DNA from: Amblyornis subalaris
Taxonomy: Eukaryota; Chordata; Aves; Passeriformes; Ptilonorhynchidae
NCBI GenBank assembly: GCA_018881555.1
Contig: JACAXG010000111.1
Span: forward strand, 62,001 to 126,000
Reading direction: 5' to 3'
Length of the DNA: 64,000 nt
Position 1 is the stretch's first letter; every line of letters starts with the position of its first letter. This document shows, one piece after another, positions 37,620 to 50,770 of this stretch. Position numbers and translations under genes: made by a program. The notes beneath the pieces are model-generated. The model worked only from the letters and a program-made list of their open reading frames with translations, was not told the origin of the DNA and did not search any database.

Positions 37620-40600
37620 CGTTAAATGGGAAAAATGCGCATATGTTATTATATATGTTACTGGAGCTAGGTGAACACTGAGGTCTCTCAAAGTAATATG
37701 AGATTCTTCATAACTATGACTGTGCATGCTGATCTTTATTTCTTCTTATCGCATTAACATATTTGATGCTTGCATTTATGGTAGGAATGATTGAAATTAG
37801 GTGATGCTGGGCAGGATATTAGTGGTTTATAAAAAGTCATACTCATGCTTTACCAGTACACACTGGATCCTTCTGATGGCATGTTGTTCTTTACTTTTAT
37901 TGGAGATTAATGTACTGATAGAGTAAGTGATAAAAATGCTGTGGAGTTAAGAATGAAAAAAAAATACAAAGTATTCTCTTTAAATCACATAAATTAAATT
38001 AACTTGTATTGTTCTGCTGGTCATTATAAAATTATTTTTATTCTATGACTGGAACACTAGGGCATTATTAGATATCTAGGAGGAAATTGAGAAAATATAG
38101 TGAGTAACATGCAGAAGCTCTTATGTAATAGAAATCATTTCATCTCAGTGTTTAGGTAGAGCACATCAATAAAGCCCAATTACCTCAGCATGACTTCTGG
38201 ATAGTTTTTAATCACATTTCTTTCTCAACTCCCTGAACAATATAGGTCTAGTGTGTTCAGTGTCCCTGTCCACTGAACATACTTATGGATATTAAGGTTC
38301 TGATTTAATGGTACTTTACTGATTTAATGATGTTATATAAGATGTACATCTTTTTCAGTGGAAGGAGGGAAATGATACAATGCAGAGATGAATCCCATAT
38401 ACAGTTGTCAAAGAAACCTGTTAGACTCTGAACTTTGCTCTAGAGTTTCTCTTGTGACTCTCTCAGGACTTCTGTGGGTGGATACATCCTTTAACATACA
38501 TTCAACTGAATGACAGATGTACACTATTTTGCAATCAACCTATGAAAAAGTTTACTTCACTTTTAAACAGAATTGCTGAAACAAATTTTGTGTTCATAGC
38601 CAAGCATGAATTTCCACTAGGTAGGTGTTGGCTTTCATGTCAGCAGAATGTCTGTTGCACTCTACAGCTAAATTTTGAATGATGAACCGCTGAGTTAAGA
38701 AACATGGCAGTCTCAAAACAGTGATGCATTGTTTCAGGAAAATCTGGGGCATGACATGAATGTGGTGTGAGTATCTGTATCTATTACACATGTGTCTCTA
38801 TTATCAGGATAATCAGAACATTTTGCTTTTGCGTTCTGTTTGCAGTGTAAATAAAAGAATAATTAATACTACACGTTTAGTAGAAAAAGTCTATGTTAGT
38901 GCAGAAGAGGTGAGAACTGCCTAGGCAAGAACTGAAACAATGTTCTTGTCTCTCTGTTGTTTGGATACATACAATTAGATTGTTCGCCTCTCTTTTTCCT
39001 GATGCAAATAATACTTTGAGCTTGAAAATATGTCCAAGATACTCTAAAGAAAATTCAGAGAACAAAAAAGTCATGATGTGGCCAGATTCCCTCTTCAGAT
39101 CATTAAAAAGGAGGAGGAGTACATTTCATGGACAAATGTCCTTATTGTAAACTTAGAATGTACTTTGTAATCCTTTTAATCCATGTACCTGTGGGTAAAT
39201 AAGAAAATATAGATTTGTAAGCTGCAATTGTGCCATTAGAACTGCTGTTATACATCCTTTTGTCTTAAATGAAGCAATACTAAATCTCATTATTGATTTT
39301 TATGCTGAAAAAAGTATGATTTGTTTCTTCATTAATTTTCTTCATAAGAGAATTAACAATATATGGGAATAGGAGCTTTAGTGTTATGCCTTGTTGTGCT
39401 TCTTTCTTTTTAGCACATCTTGAAGTTCTCCACTTTCTTTGATTTTCTTTCTATTTCTTTTTTTGCTGATTTGTATCAGTATGATCCTTCCCACTTTCCT
39501 GCTCTTACTTTGTTGCATTTTTATTAAGTTGCTGCTTAAAATCTCCATTCATAGATCTTAGTATTAGCCATTCAAATAAATGCCAACATGTTGTTCTATC
39601 CCTGCCCCCTGCCCAAACCACACAGAATTGAAGTGAAATGTATTGAAGTGATAATAATGGGTGAAAAGATAAGGTGAATGAGTGGAATACTGAAGTGAAA
39701 TTAATAAAATATATTATTTAAGGAAAAAAGGAAACCTAGAGTATTAGTGGAACAAACACAGTTAGGTCACGCGGAGGAGGTCTGTAAGGACTTATTTAAA
39801 GAAACCAATAAAGAATATTTAGAGTAGGGAGAAGTTGTTTTTGTTAGGGAGGAGGTGCATCCATGTTTGCAAAGCAGCAAAAAATGAAAAAAATTCTGAA
39901 GAATTATTCAATGGGGAGTGAAGTCCAGCATCTTGAGGCACATCAAGAGATCAAAGTGTGGTAAGTTTATGCATTAGGCAGTGAATGCCTGTAACTGGAC
40001 CAGCACACAAGAAACAAGTGTTTAATATGGTAGCGATAATCTAGCTTCTCCCTAGACATTCAAAGTATGAGTACGTCCTCTTCAATTTCTTACAAGACTC
40101 AGAAACCCAGCCATTTTACTTGTTTTTCAAGACCACGAGTGTAATAGTAACATTGAATCCCATTTTTACTAAATAAATTTTGCTGTATATACTGACAATA
40201 ATGTGTATCATGTAGACTGTATTTTTGCTGTCAAGCAAAAAATCTTTTAACTACTCAGTGCAAAGATGATATATAAGTTCTAAAATTGAATATGTGCTCC
40301 ATTCATATTCTAACTTTTCAGGGCAGGTGTAGCTAACAAGTAAATAAATAGTATTGCTTTCTGGTGATTCCACTCAGTATTGTATGAAATCTCAGTTTCC
40401 AAAGATCTGAGAAGTGATGTTTTGAGTTTAGAAATGGGGAAAAATTTACTACTTTAAACAGACCTAGTTAGTGGGTTTTTAAAAATGAAAAAGGAAAAAA
40501 GATAAGTAGTAAAATATTGGCAGACATGTTTCTTCTTAAAAAAAAGATCATTCTGAAGGAAATCTGAGCAGATTTAGACTTTTGAGCCTTAGGTCTTTGA

Positions 40601-43600
40601 GCATGGATGCAAGTGTTTGGCTCTCTAAATATGAAATAAGGTGGTCCTATTGTGAGTATAGCAATGTTATGCTGTGCTTAAGGTACCACTAGTGGATGGG
40701 GGGCTGCCAGTATCTGAAAGGTTTGTTGGTGTGAGAAAATCAGTTTGAGCTGGAAACAGTTGGAGCACATGAAGTTGTGAAGGCCAAACTCCAAGCTCCC
40801 AGGTTCCAGGCTGGCACATGATGGACAGTGGGTGTGGTGATGTCTTCCCTAAGAGCATAGAGGAATAAAACATTTGAAGAGAACATGTCAAATTATCTCC
40901 AGCTCAGAAGATTGTTGAACTTTACAGCAGATGGAGGGTTGAAAGAGCCTTAAGGGAAACCTGTAAATGCTGACTCTTCCTAGGGTCTTCATATGAGAGA
41001 GAGAGAAGAGGTGAGACATGAGAAAGAATGTTGGGCTAAGTAATGCAAGTCAGTGTGGCTCTGTTTTGGGAGGGGTATAGGTTAAGTGAGTTTATCTTAC
41101 CATATGAAAGGGACTTTCCAGTCCCAAATTCTTTATCCTTTATTAAGGAATATATGCAATGTTAACACTTCCTGATTATTGCTGTCTGCTATTTAAAGCT
41201 CCCTCTATGCTATGGATGAAGCTTCCCATGTTTCTTTTGCCCCATGCTAAGACTTTTCTTGTATTCCATGTTTCCTACTTTAAAATCTGCTACCTGAATT
41301 TCCTGTGCAGTGACTGAAGATGCTGGAGTGTTTTGACACAAATGAGAGGGAGAAAGTGATAGGGAGTTGGAGTAGTCAATGCATACTGCACTGGAAACAG
41401 TAAGGAAGTCAGGAAACAATACTGACACATCTTGAAATTGTTTGCTTATTGCTGTTCTAGTAGGACTCTGAAAAACCTAGAAATTCGTTAGACTTTCCAA
41501 ATGAAAGTGGAAAAAAAATTAAAATCTGTTAAAAAAATAAGAAAATAACAGGGAATAAAGCTGTTGAAAATATGAATTTGACAGTTTACTTGTTATTCTT
41601 GCTTGTAGAGGTGTTCTGAAATATTTTTTTTTTAATTCAAGGAGGTCCTTCATACAAGACCCTTCTGCCAGTAATTATCAGGAGTGCCTGCCACTAACAT
41701 AAAATTTGGAATTCCTCAGTTTGCTGTCTTTTTTTTTTAGGTTTCATTTTCTCATACATGTTCAGCTGCTCTAAGAAAGACAAAGGGAAAATTGCCTTTA
41801 TGAAGGATTATGCGATCACCAGTGATTCTGTTATAGACGAGGCACTTTATAAAAGGCCTGTCTGACAGAGATTCAAATTAAACAGTTCTCCCTCTTAGGT
41901 GGGTTAATGATAGTGCAGTAAGCAATAGGTATTTTTACTGTCTTGACAAGTATTTTGTACACTAAAAGCTTTTTTTTTTGCTAATGAAAACTCTGTATTT
42001 TAGTCTTCTCCTATATTTCTGGCCATTATATCTCACTTCTTTCTGATTCCTGAGTAGTGATATTCACTGCATTATAGCAAAGTTGTCTTGCATTTACAGT
42101 CTTCCTGGAACAATCTATGGAATTTCTTATTTTTAATGCTTAAAATATATAGTAATGTCTGAGTATTGTTATTTTCATTATAACTCACGGCAGACGTATG
42201 AGACAGCTGTGTTTACAAATTCAAATTGTAGTTTAAAGTCTAAGACTTCTGGTAATCCTTCTCATCTAATCCGATACTTATTCCAACAATAATTAAAACC
42301 ATAGAACTCTTTACTCACTGTCATTATTTCAGTAGATGTCTATGCAGCGATAAAGTAGGTTAAGAATTTTTTGGTGAATTATCTTTTAGGCAGACTGGAA
42401 ATTTTCAGTAAATTTAAATGAAATTTGACTTTTGTTTTCCCTGCACTACGTTCAAGAAAATGTTGATCCTCTTTTGATACAGTCTTTGACTGCAATCTCA
42501 GTGGAATTATTTTTTTTTAATCTTGCTCCTGGTAACCTATAGTACAACTTTTACTTTTGCTAAACATTGAAATACAGTATTAATGGGTATACTTAATGGG
42601 ATACAGACCTAAGATATTCCACAGTTTCCATGTTGAATGAATGATGCATTTATGGTGATGATTGTTACTGTTACTTTCAGCTCCTTAAAATAAATCTCAG
42701 GGTTGATGTGCAACTTCACTGAATAGACTGCAGTGGCCCTGTTATAGAGCTATAATATTTTGAATAGTAAATCCCTTATCCTGTGACTCACAGGTTGATT
42801 TTGAAATAGAGTGATAACGAGTAATAAGTTGCTAGAGGATAAAATCGGAATTTGGAATCAATATCATGACATGCACTATATATCTTCCTTCTTTCCATAT
42901 CAAAGGTATGAATTTAAAAAAAAAGTGGAAATAACATGTCTTAACATGCAAAACATAGAATTTTGTGTAACATGTTTAATAACCTGATTTTTTCAAATAA
43001 TATAAAAATAAAATGCATTGATTTTGGTAAGTAATTTTCACTACCGAGAAACTACTAGTCAGCAGATGTTTCAGAAATAAGCAAATTTGGGCTTTACTTT
43101 TTAAAGTACCTCTCTCTCTTCTCCTTTTGTTACTTGGCTGCCATGACATTTTAATTCAGGTTGCTCCTGCACCTGTTACCCACTCACCCCACCACCTCAC
43201 ACCCCTAGAGGAGGTAACTACTAGAAAATGCTTTCTTCATATGAAAAGTTTATCTGGTTATTTTTTGTTTTGGCAAAAAACAAATAATCAGACAATATAT
43301 GAAAAAATATAACGGTAGCTGTTTTTTTGCCTTAACCATTTTTTTTAAGCTATGTAATACTTGTGAATAACATAATTCACAAAATACTACATAGTTAAAA
43401 ATACTCCAATGTACTTCGGCCTAAACTAAGATCCTCAAACAGGGAAAAAGCAGTTAAGCATGTACTGGTTTGGATTTTGGGAGACCTTTCCAAGAATTTA
43501 ATGTAAAAATTAGCTCTTAAGCTCAATTATTAAACTCATCCAAGAAACAGATATTTAATGAATTCCTAGAGGTTTACCTTTAAGATGCACTTGTTCAAAG

Positions 43601-45494
43601 AAGTAAAAAGAGCAGTAGCAGCAGGCCTGGACTTCAGAGTAAATAAACAGAGTGCCAGGAAGGTGCTTGCAGCTTTATTTTCAAGTATGCTGAATATACA
43701 GCTGCAGCACTCAGTCCTTGTGAGCTGCATATGAGGTTGTAGCTGAAAATCAGACTGTAAATGAGCTGCAGAAACAAAAGAGGAAATAGTGTTCACAAAC
43801 TCTTGTTTTCTGTTTTAGTAGACATTGATATTGTGCTACTAATTCTTTTAACATACTGCTTTAATTAACTCTATTTCTTGAAGCCTCCTGTTCAAGTACT
43901 TATTTTTGCTGCTTTTATATAGATGGAAGGTAATGTTTTTCTTAAACTGAAGTAGAAAAGACTACTGTGCACAAGCAGCAAATGTCTTTCTCAAGTGTCA
44001 AAAACAAACCCCCAAGCGCTAGGAATGTGTGAAAGTTGTTTCATTTTAACAGCTCAGACTAAACAACATCGCTAGTTTAACTGTGAACCAGGGCACTATG
44101 GAAAAGAATTCACTTCTAGTAGATGTGAACTCAGATGGAAACTTTCAGTAATTGCAAACTATGTCATTTTGAGTTCAACATAGTAAAGCTTGGGGACATA
44201 GCTGATGCATACAGCTTAAGTGGACATAGTAAATGAGTATTACTACCTATTTTATGGAAAACATATGTGATCTGATGCTATACTGACACGAGTCAGATTC
44301 AAGTGTTTTCAAAATACTTGGATATAACCATCATCAGAAGGAATTATGTTTAGTGTGATAAGAACCCAGCTAAGGTTTAAAGATAGTTATATAAAAATAA
44401 CTATTAATTTCTAAGTAAGATACGCTGATATTTTTAGCATGATGAATCAAATCCTAAGTACATGGAGCATTCCAGGTAAAAACCTATTTGGAGTTAGTTT
44501 AGACTATATAGGCTAAATAATTTCTCCTTCACCTAATAATAATCTACTATTCAGAGAAATGTTGCAAAAAACGTATTTCTTGCATGCAATGATGTTGGTG
44601 TCATGCTTTTGAAATAGTGAATACAAATGTCACAAACTTGTAGGGAGCACTCAGACTTGCTTCACTTAGAGTAGTGATGGAAAAGATAAAATCAGCCAGT
44701 ATGACCCAAGTCAGACAAGTTCATTGACAAATAAATCACAGCAGAGTTAGCTTGCACTGGATTGTCTTCTGCAGATGGAAAGCGCTGCCAACAGCCAGAA
44801 GGAAATTCCTTTTTGGTTTATATGATAGTGAGAATGATTTCGAATTTACAGAGTATAGAATGAAGTAGAAAAAACTCTGCAAGTTATCCTTGCTAGTATT
44901 AAATAAACTGATTTAATTTCATGGTAAATTTTAATGAAATTTGAATAGTACTCTAAGATGATGTGTTTGTTATTTATCCAGGAATTACACAGTTAGTGCT
45001 CTGCAGGTAATTGAAAACTTCCAGTTTTCTGTGACATTGACAGGTCATGCAATTTATGCTGCTTTCTTAAAGATTGACAAAACCATCATTTTTCCAAGGG
45101 TTCCCTTTCTGAGTTCTCACTGGAGTTGTATTTCAATGTGGCAGATGTTTTGAGGTTTGTTTGTAACTTGACTAATGATTCTGATAACTACTGTCAGTGT
45201 ATCTTGTTTTCTGACTAAAATGATTCCCTGCCTCTTTTAGTTTTGTAGAGTTGGTGTGGTAGTGGAAGGAAGCTGTCAACCAATTTGTAAGGTAGATGAG
45301 GCTTAGAAAAAATGGTGATTGTGAGAGGCCAAATAAGAGAAAAAAGGTCCTGGATTTGGTTTATGTTGCTGCCTATGCTTTTTTAAAAAATCATTTTATT
45401 TGCAAACAAGTTTTAATATGAGTATCTTTGAAGAAACATATGTTTGAAACAATGGTATTTTGTCATCAACTCTTCATACTGTGTCCACCAAGCA
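37620..45494. other. Unannotated DNA, 7.9 kb
   Basis: AT-rich, unusually free of recognisable repeats for this window. No open frame above 81 codons. No gene, RNA or mobile element recognised. Confidence 0.5.
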
Positions 45495-45501
45495 CTATGA
45501 C

Positions 45502-45911
45502 TGTCTTGGTTTAGGAATGGTACTCCCCGATTTAGTGCCACCTTCCCTCTCCCCCCACCCCCGAGACCCCAAACCACAGTGCCGGTCACCCGCTTCTCCT
45601 TCCCCTCTCTTTCCCCACCTCCTGTGGGTGGCTGGAGGCACTAAGGCAAAGATCACAGGGCTGAGATAAGAACAATTTAATGGAAACAGCAATGAGATAA
45701 GAAAATGAACAATAACAGCAACAATATTAATAACAAAAGTGTTCGAAAAAGGAGGGTGATTTACATGGAAAGTGTACACTGAGCCCAACCTGTTTCAGCT
45801 CGCAGCCAGCAGCATCCCACCCTGATTGCTCCATCCCCCATGCTTGCTTAAGCCTCTGCCCCTCATGGCTTTTGCAAAAAGTTAACCTTATCCTTGGCCA
45901 GAAACAGGGCA
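45502..45911 (-). mobile_element. Solo LTR, minus strand
   Basis: 410 bases, plus strand TGTCTTGGTTTAGG ... AACAGGGCA, so TG...CA termini. Flanks are CTATGAC (45495-45501) and CTATAAC (45912-45918), a probable 6-7 base target duplication with one substitution. On the minus strand an ATTAAA poly(A) signal is at 45676-45681. An A/CAA-rich segment (45695-45740) adjoins it, as in the LTR at 8402, with which it also shares the TGTCTTGGTTTA terminus. The 97-codon minus frame is not a recognised protein. Confidence 0.83.
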
Positions 45912-45918
45912 CTATAAC

Positions 45919-46941
45919 AGTAGTGGTGATGGGAGAACTGCTCAGGTTGTGAAGTATCCTAAAATACGGAATACAAGTTGCACTGTAAAGTGTAATATAA
46001 ACATTGTCAAAGTATTTCTAGAGGGACCTCGGGAAAATATAGTCTAAGCTTCGAGAACAGCGTAAATTGGTTTTAAATAGCAGTACTGTTTAAGACCACT
46101 TAGAAGTATAAAAAATTGAATTAATTTTTGGGATTTTATTTCTACGTTTTCATTGGATGCCTTGATTTTTATGCCAGTCATAAATTAACATCTCATAATC
46201 TCTGAAGTAATTCATGATTCAGGAATTCATATAGGTTGATGCAAAGTTGATGATAGAATTAGGAGAGTGGAACTTGCTAACTGTACAACACACATCAAAA
46301 TTCACCTCCATTCATCATGAAACCCCTAAAGAGAAAAGACATGTTCATAGATGTATCATATTCAAAAGCAATAATTTGGAAAAAAAGTCAACAGGAAAGT
46401 ATGAGGAAAATATCTGGAATTTTTTGAGAGCTGCTCAGAATTCATTTTTTGCATCACCACTTCAATGGTGGTGTTGTACCAAACACTTGAGAGAGAATAT
46501 AAGAGATCCATGATATTTCATAAATCTCTCACAGCAAAAGAGTTCAGCCTACCCTACCCTTGCAGACTTTAGAAACAGTAGAGAGAGACAGGAGAGGAGA
46601 AAAGATACAGTACTAGGTCATCTAGGCTAACCATGTTTGTATAAACCTTCTAGTGAGACCACTGATATTTTGCTACAATTCACTGTCCAATAGTGCTCAC
46701 TTGATAATTACTGAGTTTCCACATTTTAAAACCTCATCACATTACTCCTGGTTAATTTGATTTTATTTCTAAAAGAAAAGTCTTGCTTATGTTTGATGCC
46801 ATTTTCAGGAAAAAAAAAAAAACAAAACCACAACCCAGCAACAAAATACTCTTTCTTAGCCAAGCATACATACTGAAATTTTAATGTTATCATTGAATAA
46901 GAAGAGATTAAACAAGCTTATCAGAAGAGGTTGTGCAGAAA
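45919..46941. other. Unannotated DNA
   Basis: AT-rich. An 88-codon plus frame (46247-46513) has no recognised domain. An A-rich run is at 46809-46830. Confidence 0.5.
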
Positions 46942-46947
46942 AATTCA

Positions 46948-47362
46948 TGTCGTCAGAGGTTTATGTCCAAAAAGGAGACAGAGGAGTCCTGTAATTTTAT
47001 TCATGAAAAAAGGAAGAGGCCATGGGCATTTCCCGTGAGGTCTCTCAAATTGTTGGAGGATGCAGCCTCCTTTTTATCCTAATTTTCCCAGCTGTATCAA
47101 CCTCTCCCTTTCCCCAGTGGCTGAGGAACTTGGAAGGTACAGACTTCCCAATCCACCTACTCGATGTCCTCCTTTAATATGCACCCCCCTTTGTATAACA
47201 AACTATATTCATAACTCTATTAAGTCTTTGTTCTTCTTCTCAAAGTTCAGGAATTTAGCATGACCTTGGGCAACAGTCCCAGTCAATTAGTAACATTTTC
47301 TGAAACTGATTTTTTCTCCCATTACTTCCTTCTCTACAAGTCCCTAGCCATATCTACAAGCA
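46948..47362 (-). mobile_element. Solo LTR with clear promoter and poly(A) signals, minus strand
   Basis: 415 bases with TG...CA ends (plus strand TGTCGTCAG ... CTACAAGCA). Flanks AATTCA (46942-46947) and GATTCA (47363-47368) match at five of six bases. On the minus strand the order is canonical: a TATA-like GGATAAAAAGG at about 47070-47080, then AATAAA at 46996-47001, then a short U5. That spacing (about 75 bases) fits transcription start and R region of a retroviral LTR. No attached viral genes. Confidence 0.8.
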
Positions 47363-47368
47363 GATTCA

Positions 47369-47896
47369 CACCATCTCTTTGTAAAGACACATTCATCTTA
47401 TTAATTTCAAGATTAAAGGACTTTATATAGAGCTGTGTGCAGATTTTTGTTACCTCATTGGAGCTTGAACTCTTCAAAGCTGCTGAATGTTCTTACTGGA
47501 GATACAAGACCAAAATAAAACAGTGATACCATAGCTTTCCTGGTAAGACCTTGAAAGCAGTAATCCTGCAGACTACACGGGAACTTTGTCTCGTGGAAAT
47601 ATTTATTTTCCCTTAGGATCCATGAATGTTTGATCATATGACTAAAATTAATTTTCCTGTGAAACCTGAATGGCATCTGCCTATGGCTGTCATCTAGCTG
47701 CTTTCCATGCTGCTGCAGCATCTCTGAGCTGCCAATCTTTTTCCAAATCAGTGAGGGAGAAAAGGTTTGGCAAGAAAAAAACTGTAAAGCTGGAGGCTCT
47801 TGGCACACTGCATGTAACCCAGGACACATGGGTCAGGCTTTGAATTAAAGCACAGGCATGGGAAATCTACCCACAGGAAATTATTATTCTTCCATA
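47369..47896. other. Unannotated DNA
   Basis: No gene recognised. A 124-codon minus frame (47455-47829) has no visible domain, signal peptide or homology I recognise and is probably chance. Confidence 0.45.
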
Positions 47897-48023
<127 letters not shown>

Positions 48024-49287
48024 ACCAAGGGAAGCTCATTAGGAATCTGGGTCAGTTGTCATAGAAACAGTATGCATAATTATTTTTAAAAGATAGAAAA
48101 CACTTTAAATCATATGAGAAGCAGAAGAACTTAGTGATGTGAGGGCTACTTACCAGCTTAATTCATGTTTTCCATGTTCTAATTTTTGGTTATTTTATTT
48201 TCAATGTGAATTTAGGAACTATCCTTTCCTCTACTCTTCCAGAGAAAGTCAGGGTAGGAAGAAAAGGGATAGAATAGGGAAATAAAGAGAAGGGTTCTGT
48301 GGGAGAGCTGCACTGAGGCTACTACAGCACCTATTTAGCATAGTTCCCTGTTTTTCCTTCTTACTGGTCTACCTGTAAGATTTAGAGATCCATCTGGCTG
48401 GTTTTCAAAGGTCGGAATAACACAAACTGCCAAGAGCAAAATGAAATGGAAAACTGCTGAATGAAAGATGGGTGCAATTTTAAAACTTTATCTAATTTGG
48501 AAGTCTCCCCACAATGCCATGGCACTGGATGCTGGGATCCTTTACTCTGCAGAGTAACTCTAGTATCACTCTAGCAGTGATAGTTCCAATGCTATTGGTG
48601 CCTAGGCAGCTGTTCAGTTCAAACTAATAAGAATAAGTGAAACAGAATTATGAATACTCAAGGAATTTATCCCTAAAAAACATATTGGTATAAAACTATA
48701 AACAATAAGCTTTGGAATTTAAATGAGGTAAAAAGATGGAGATAGAGTGGCTCAAAGTACTTATGTCTAAGAGGGCAGTTGAAGATTTATCAAGACAAAG
48801 CAGAATGTCCCATGGAAGACTAATACTGGTTCAGACTGTGGGGTAAAACAGACAGTGAGAGAGGCCTTTGTGGGGAAAAAAAAAATAAATATCACAGCAT
48901 TTCACCAAGCAGGTCCTTTGACATGCTTCAAAGCACAGGCTGTTTGACTCTGCACAGTGTAGAAAGAGCACAGTATGGGTAAAGGCATCATCATCATCCC
49001 TTCCATTTCTCTGTACAGGAAGAGACAACACTGAATGATGAACTGCAAGGAGACTTGTGCCAAAATCAACCATCACCTCAGACTGCTGCTCAGGAAAAAA
49101 TGACTGTTGGAGGTGATCCCAATGGTTGAAGGTTGAGAATTGGAAAAAAAATTAGGCAAACTATGTCAAAAGGGATTTAAATTAAGAAAAAAAAAGAAAT
49201 TTGTTAAAATGGCATATTACATAATGAGGCTTTGAGGGATTTTTAAAAATTATTTAAGCACAGGCTAGTGTTTAGAAGAAAGTGACC
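48024..49287. other. Unannotated DNA
   Basis: AT-rich, no gene or repeat recognised. Confidence 0.5.
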
Positions 49288-49293
49288 ATAAGG

Positions 49294-49891
49294 TGTCGCC
49301 AGCATTCTGGATGGTGCGGTGTCGCAACCTTCCAAAAGCGTCTCTAGCTGGAAGCTGCTCGGCAGGGCAAACACACACACACCAGATAGCTTCTCTTACA
49401 AGCTGGATCGATGGCGAAGAGGCAGGAAGGGTCTTCGTATGACATTCCACAAGAGAAGTTTATTGCAGAGACGTGAAGGTTCCCAGTGACGAAGACGGGG
49501 CACATGGGAAGGTCCAGGGTTATATATGGGGTCGGTAGGGGCGGGGAGAGCATCAGGGACCAATAATCTGAGGGTACGGGGGCGGTACGTAGGCGGGGTT
49601 AGGGTGTGGGAGCCAATGGGAAAGACTGGGGGTGTGGCGAGGGAACAAGGGCCAATGGGGGAACAGGGAGGGGAGAACCCTCTGGAACTGGGACATAGAG
49701 AGTAGGGAGGGGCAGGGAGGCCAACGGGCCAACGGGCCAACCAGGGAACAGAACTGGGGTACATTAACATGACAGAAACAAAACATCCTAGGAGGAGCCT
49801 TCTTGGTCACCTGACCTGGGGAGCTACCTAAGGTTCCTCCCTCCAGGGGACCCTTGTGATCTCTCTCTAGCCAGGCCCACTGGCCTCCACA
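49294..49891 (-). mobile_element. Solo LTR, family A (ERVK-like), minus strand
   Basis: 598 bases with TG...CA ends (plus strand TGTCGCCAGC ... CCTCCACA) and a perfect 6-base target duplication ATAAGG (49288-49293 and 49892-49897). On the minus strand it has a TATATAA box at 49519-49527 and AATAAA at 49459-49464, then U5 with a short CA run (49370-49381). CCAAT occurs at 49560, 49613 and 49652 and CCAAC at 49721, 49729 and 49737, all on the plus strand within U3. The U5 end matches the LTR at 11390. Minus-strand frames of 61-124 codons are compositional. Confidence 0.92.
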
Positions 49892-49897
49892 ATAAGG

Positions 49898-50770
49898 CAT
49901 TTATATACAACAAACTGAAAATCTGAATGTTATTAGCAATTGTTGTTATGTTTTGGGGTTAGTTTCATGGGAGAAGGGAACACAGGGAAACATAAAAATT
50001 CTCTTAATAGCCCTTTTATAAGGAATTATTCCTCCTTTGTTAATTGCCTTGTGCATTTGACGTATTGCACTTGAGCATCTGTCTCTACATAAAGTGTGTC
50101 TTCGTGTTGTTTTAAGTAGTGACATTTACCACAGGTTCTTATCTGAATCAGTTTCAGAAATGCAGAATCAGGGTTTACTTTTAAGCCCATTGGAAGAAAA
50201 GTTAGCAGAAGGTGTGATATGTCAATAAAGGAAGTACTCTTAGACAGGCTAAATGATATTATTTCCTGACAAATTGCATTTATTCCTTGCAAAGTATTAT
50301 ATGGTAAATAATTGTATGTAAAAGTTGCTGTATTTCATGTGATTCTCTTTTCCCTCTGACTTCTGACCTTCTGATTAACAATGAATGCTGTACAGGGCAC
50401 AAGTCTGTGGAAACTAATTAAGTCTGGCACTAGCTGGCCACAGGAACAAACAAGAAAAATACTGAAAAAATGCAGCATTTCTACACTTAAAAGTTCAGGC
50501 TAAACATGATGTGAACTAGACAGATTTGCACTGTCCTTTTATATGTAATCAGAAATAAACCACTGCAGCCTTTCTGCTTTGTTTGTGCTAAATTGAAAGC
50601 TAGCAGTATTTAACGAATACTATATTTTTGTTATATACAAGCTGTGTCAATAATAATATTTTGTAGCGTTTTTCTAAAGTATCATTTGTAATTCCTGTAA
50701 ACTGTAGTCCAGGTGAATTACACTCTTGGGTAAAAAACCTCAATGCATTTGTTAAAATTTTGTTGTAAAA
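49898..50770. other. Unannotated DNA
   Basis: AT-rich, no gene recognised. Confidence 0.5.
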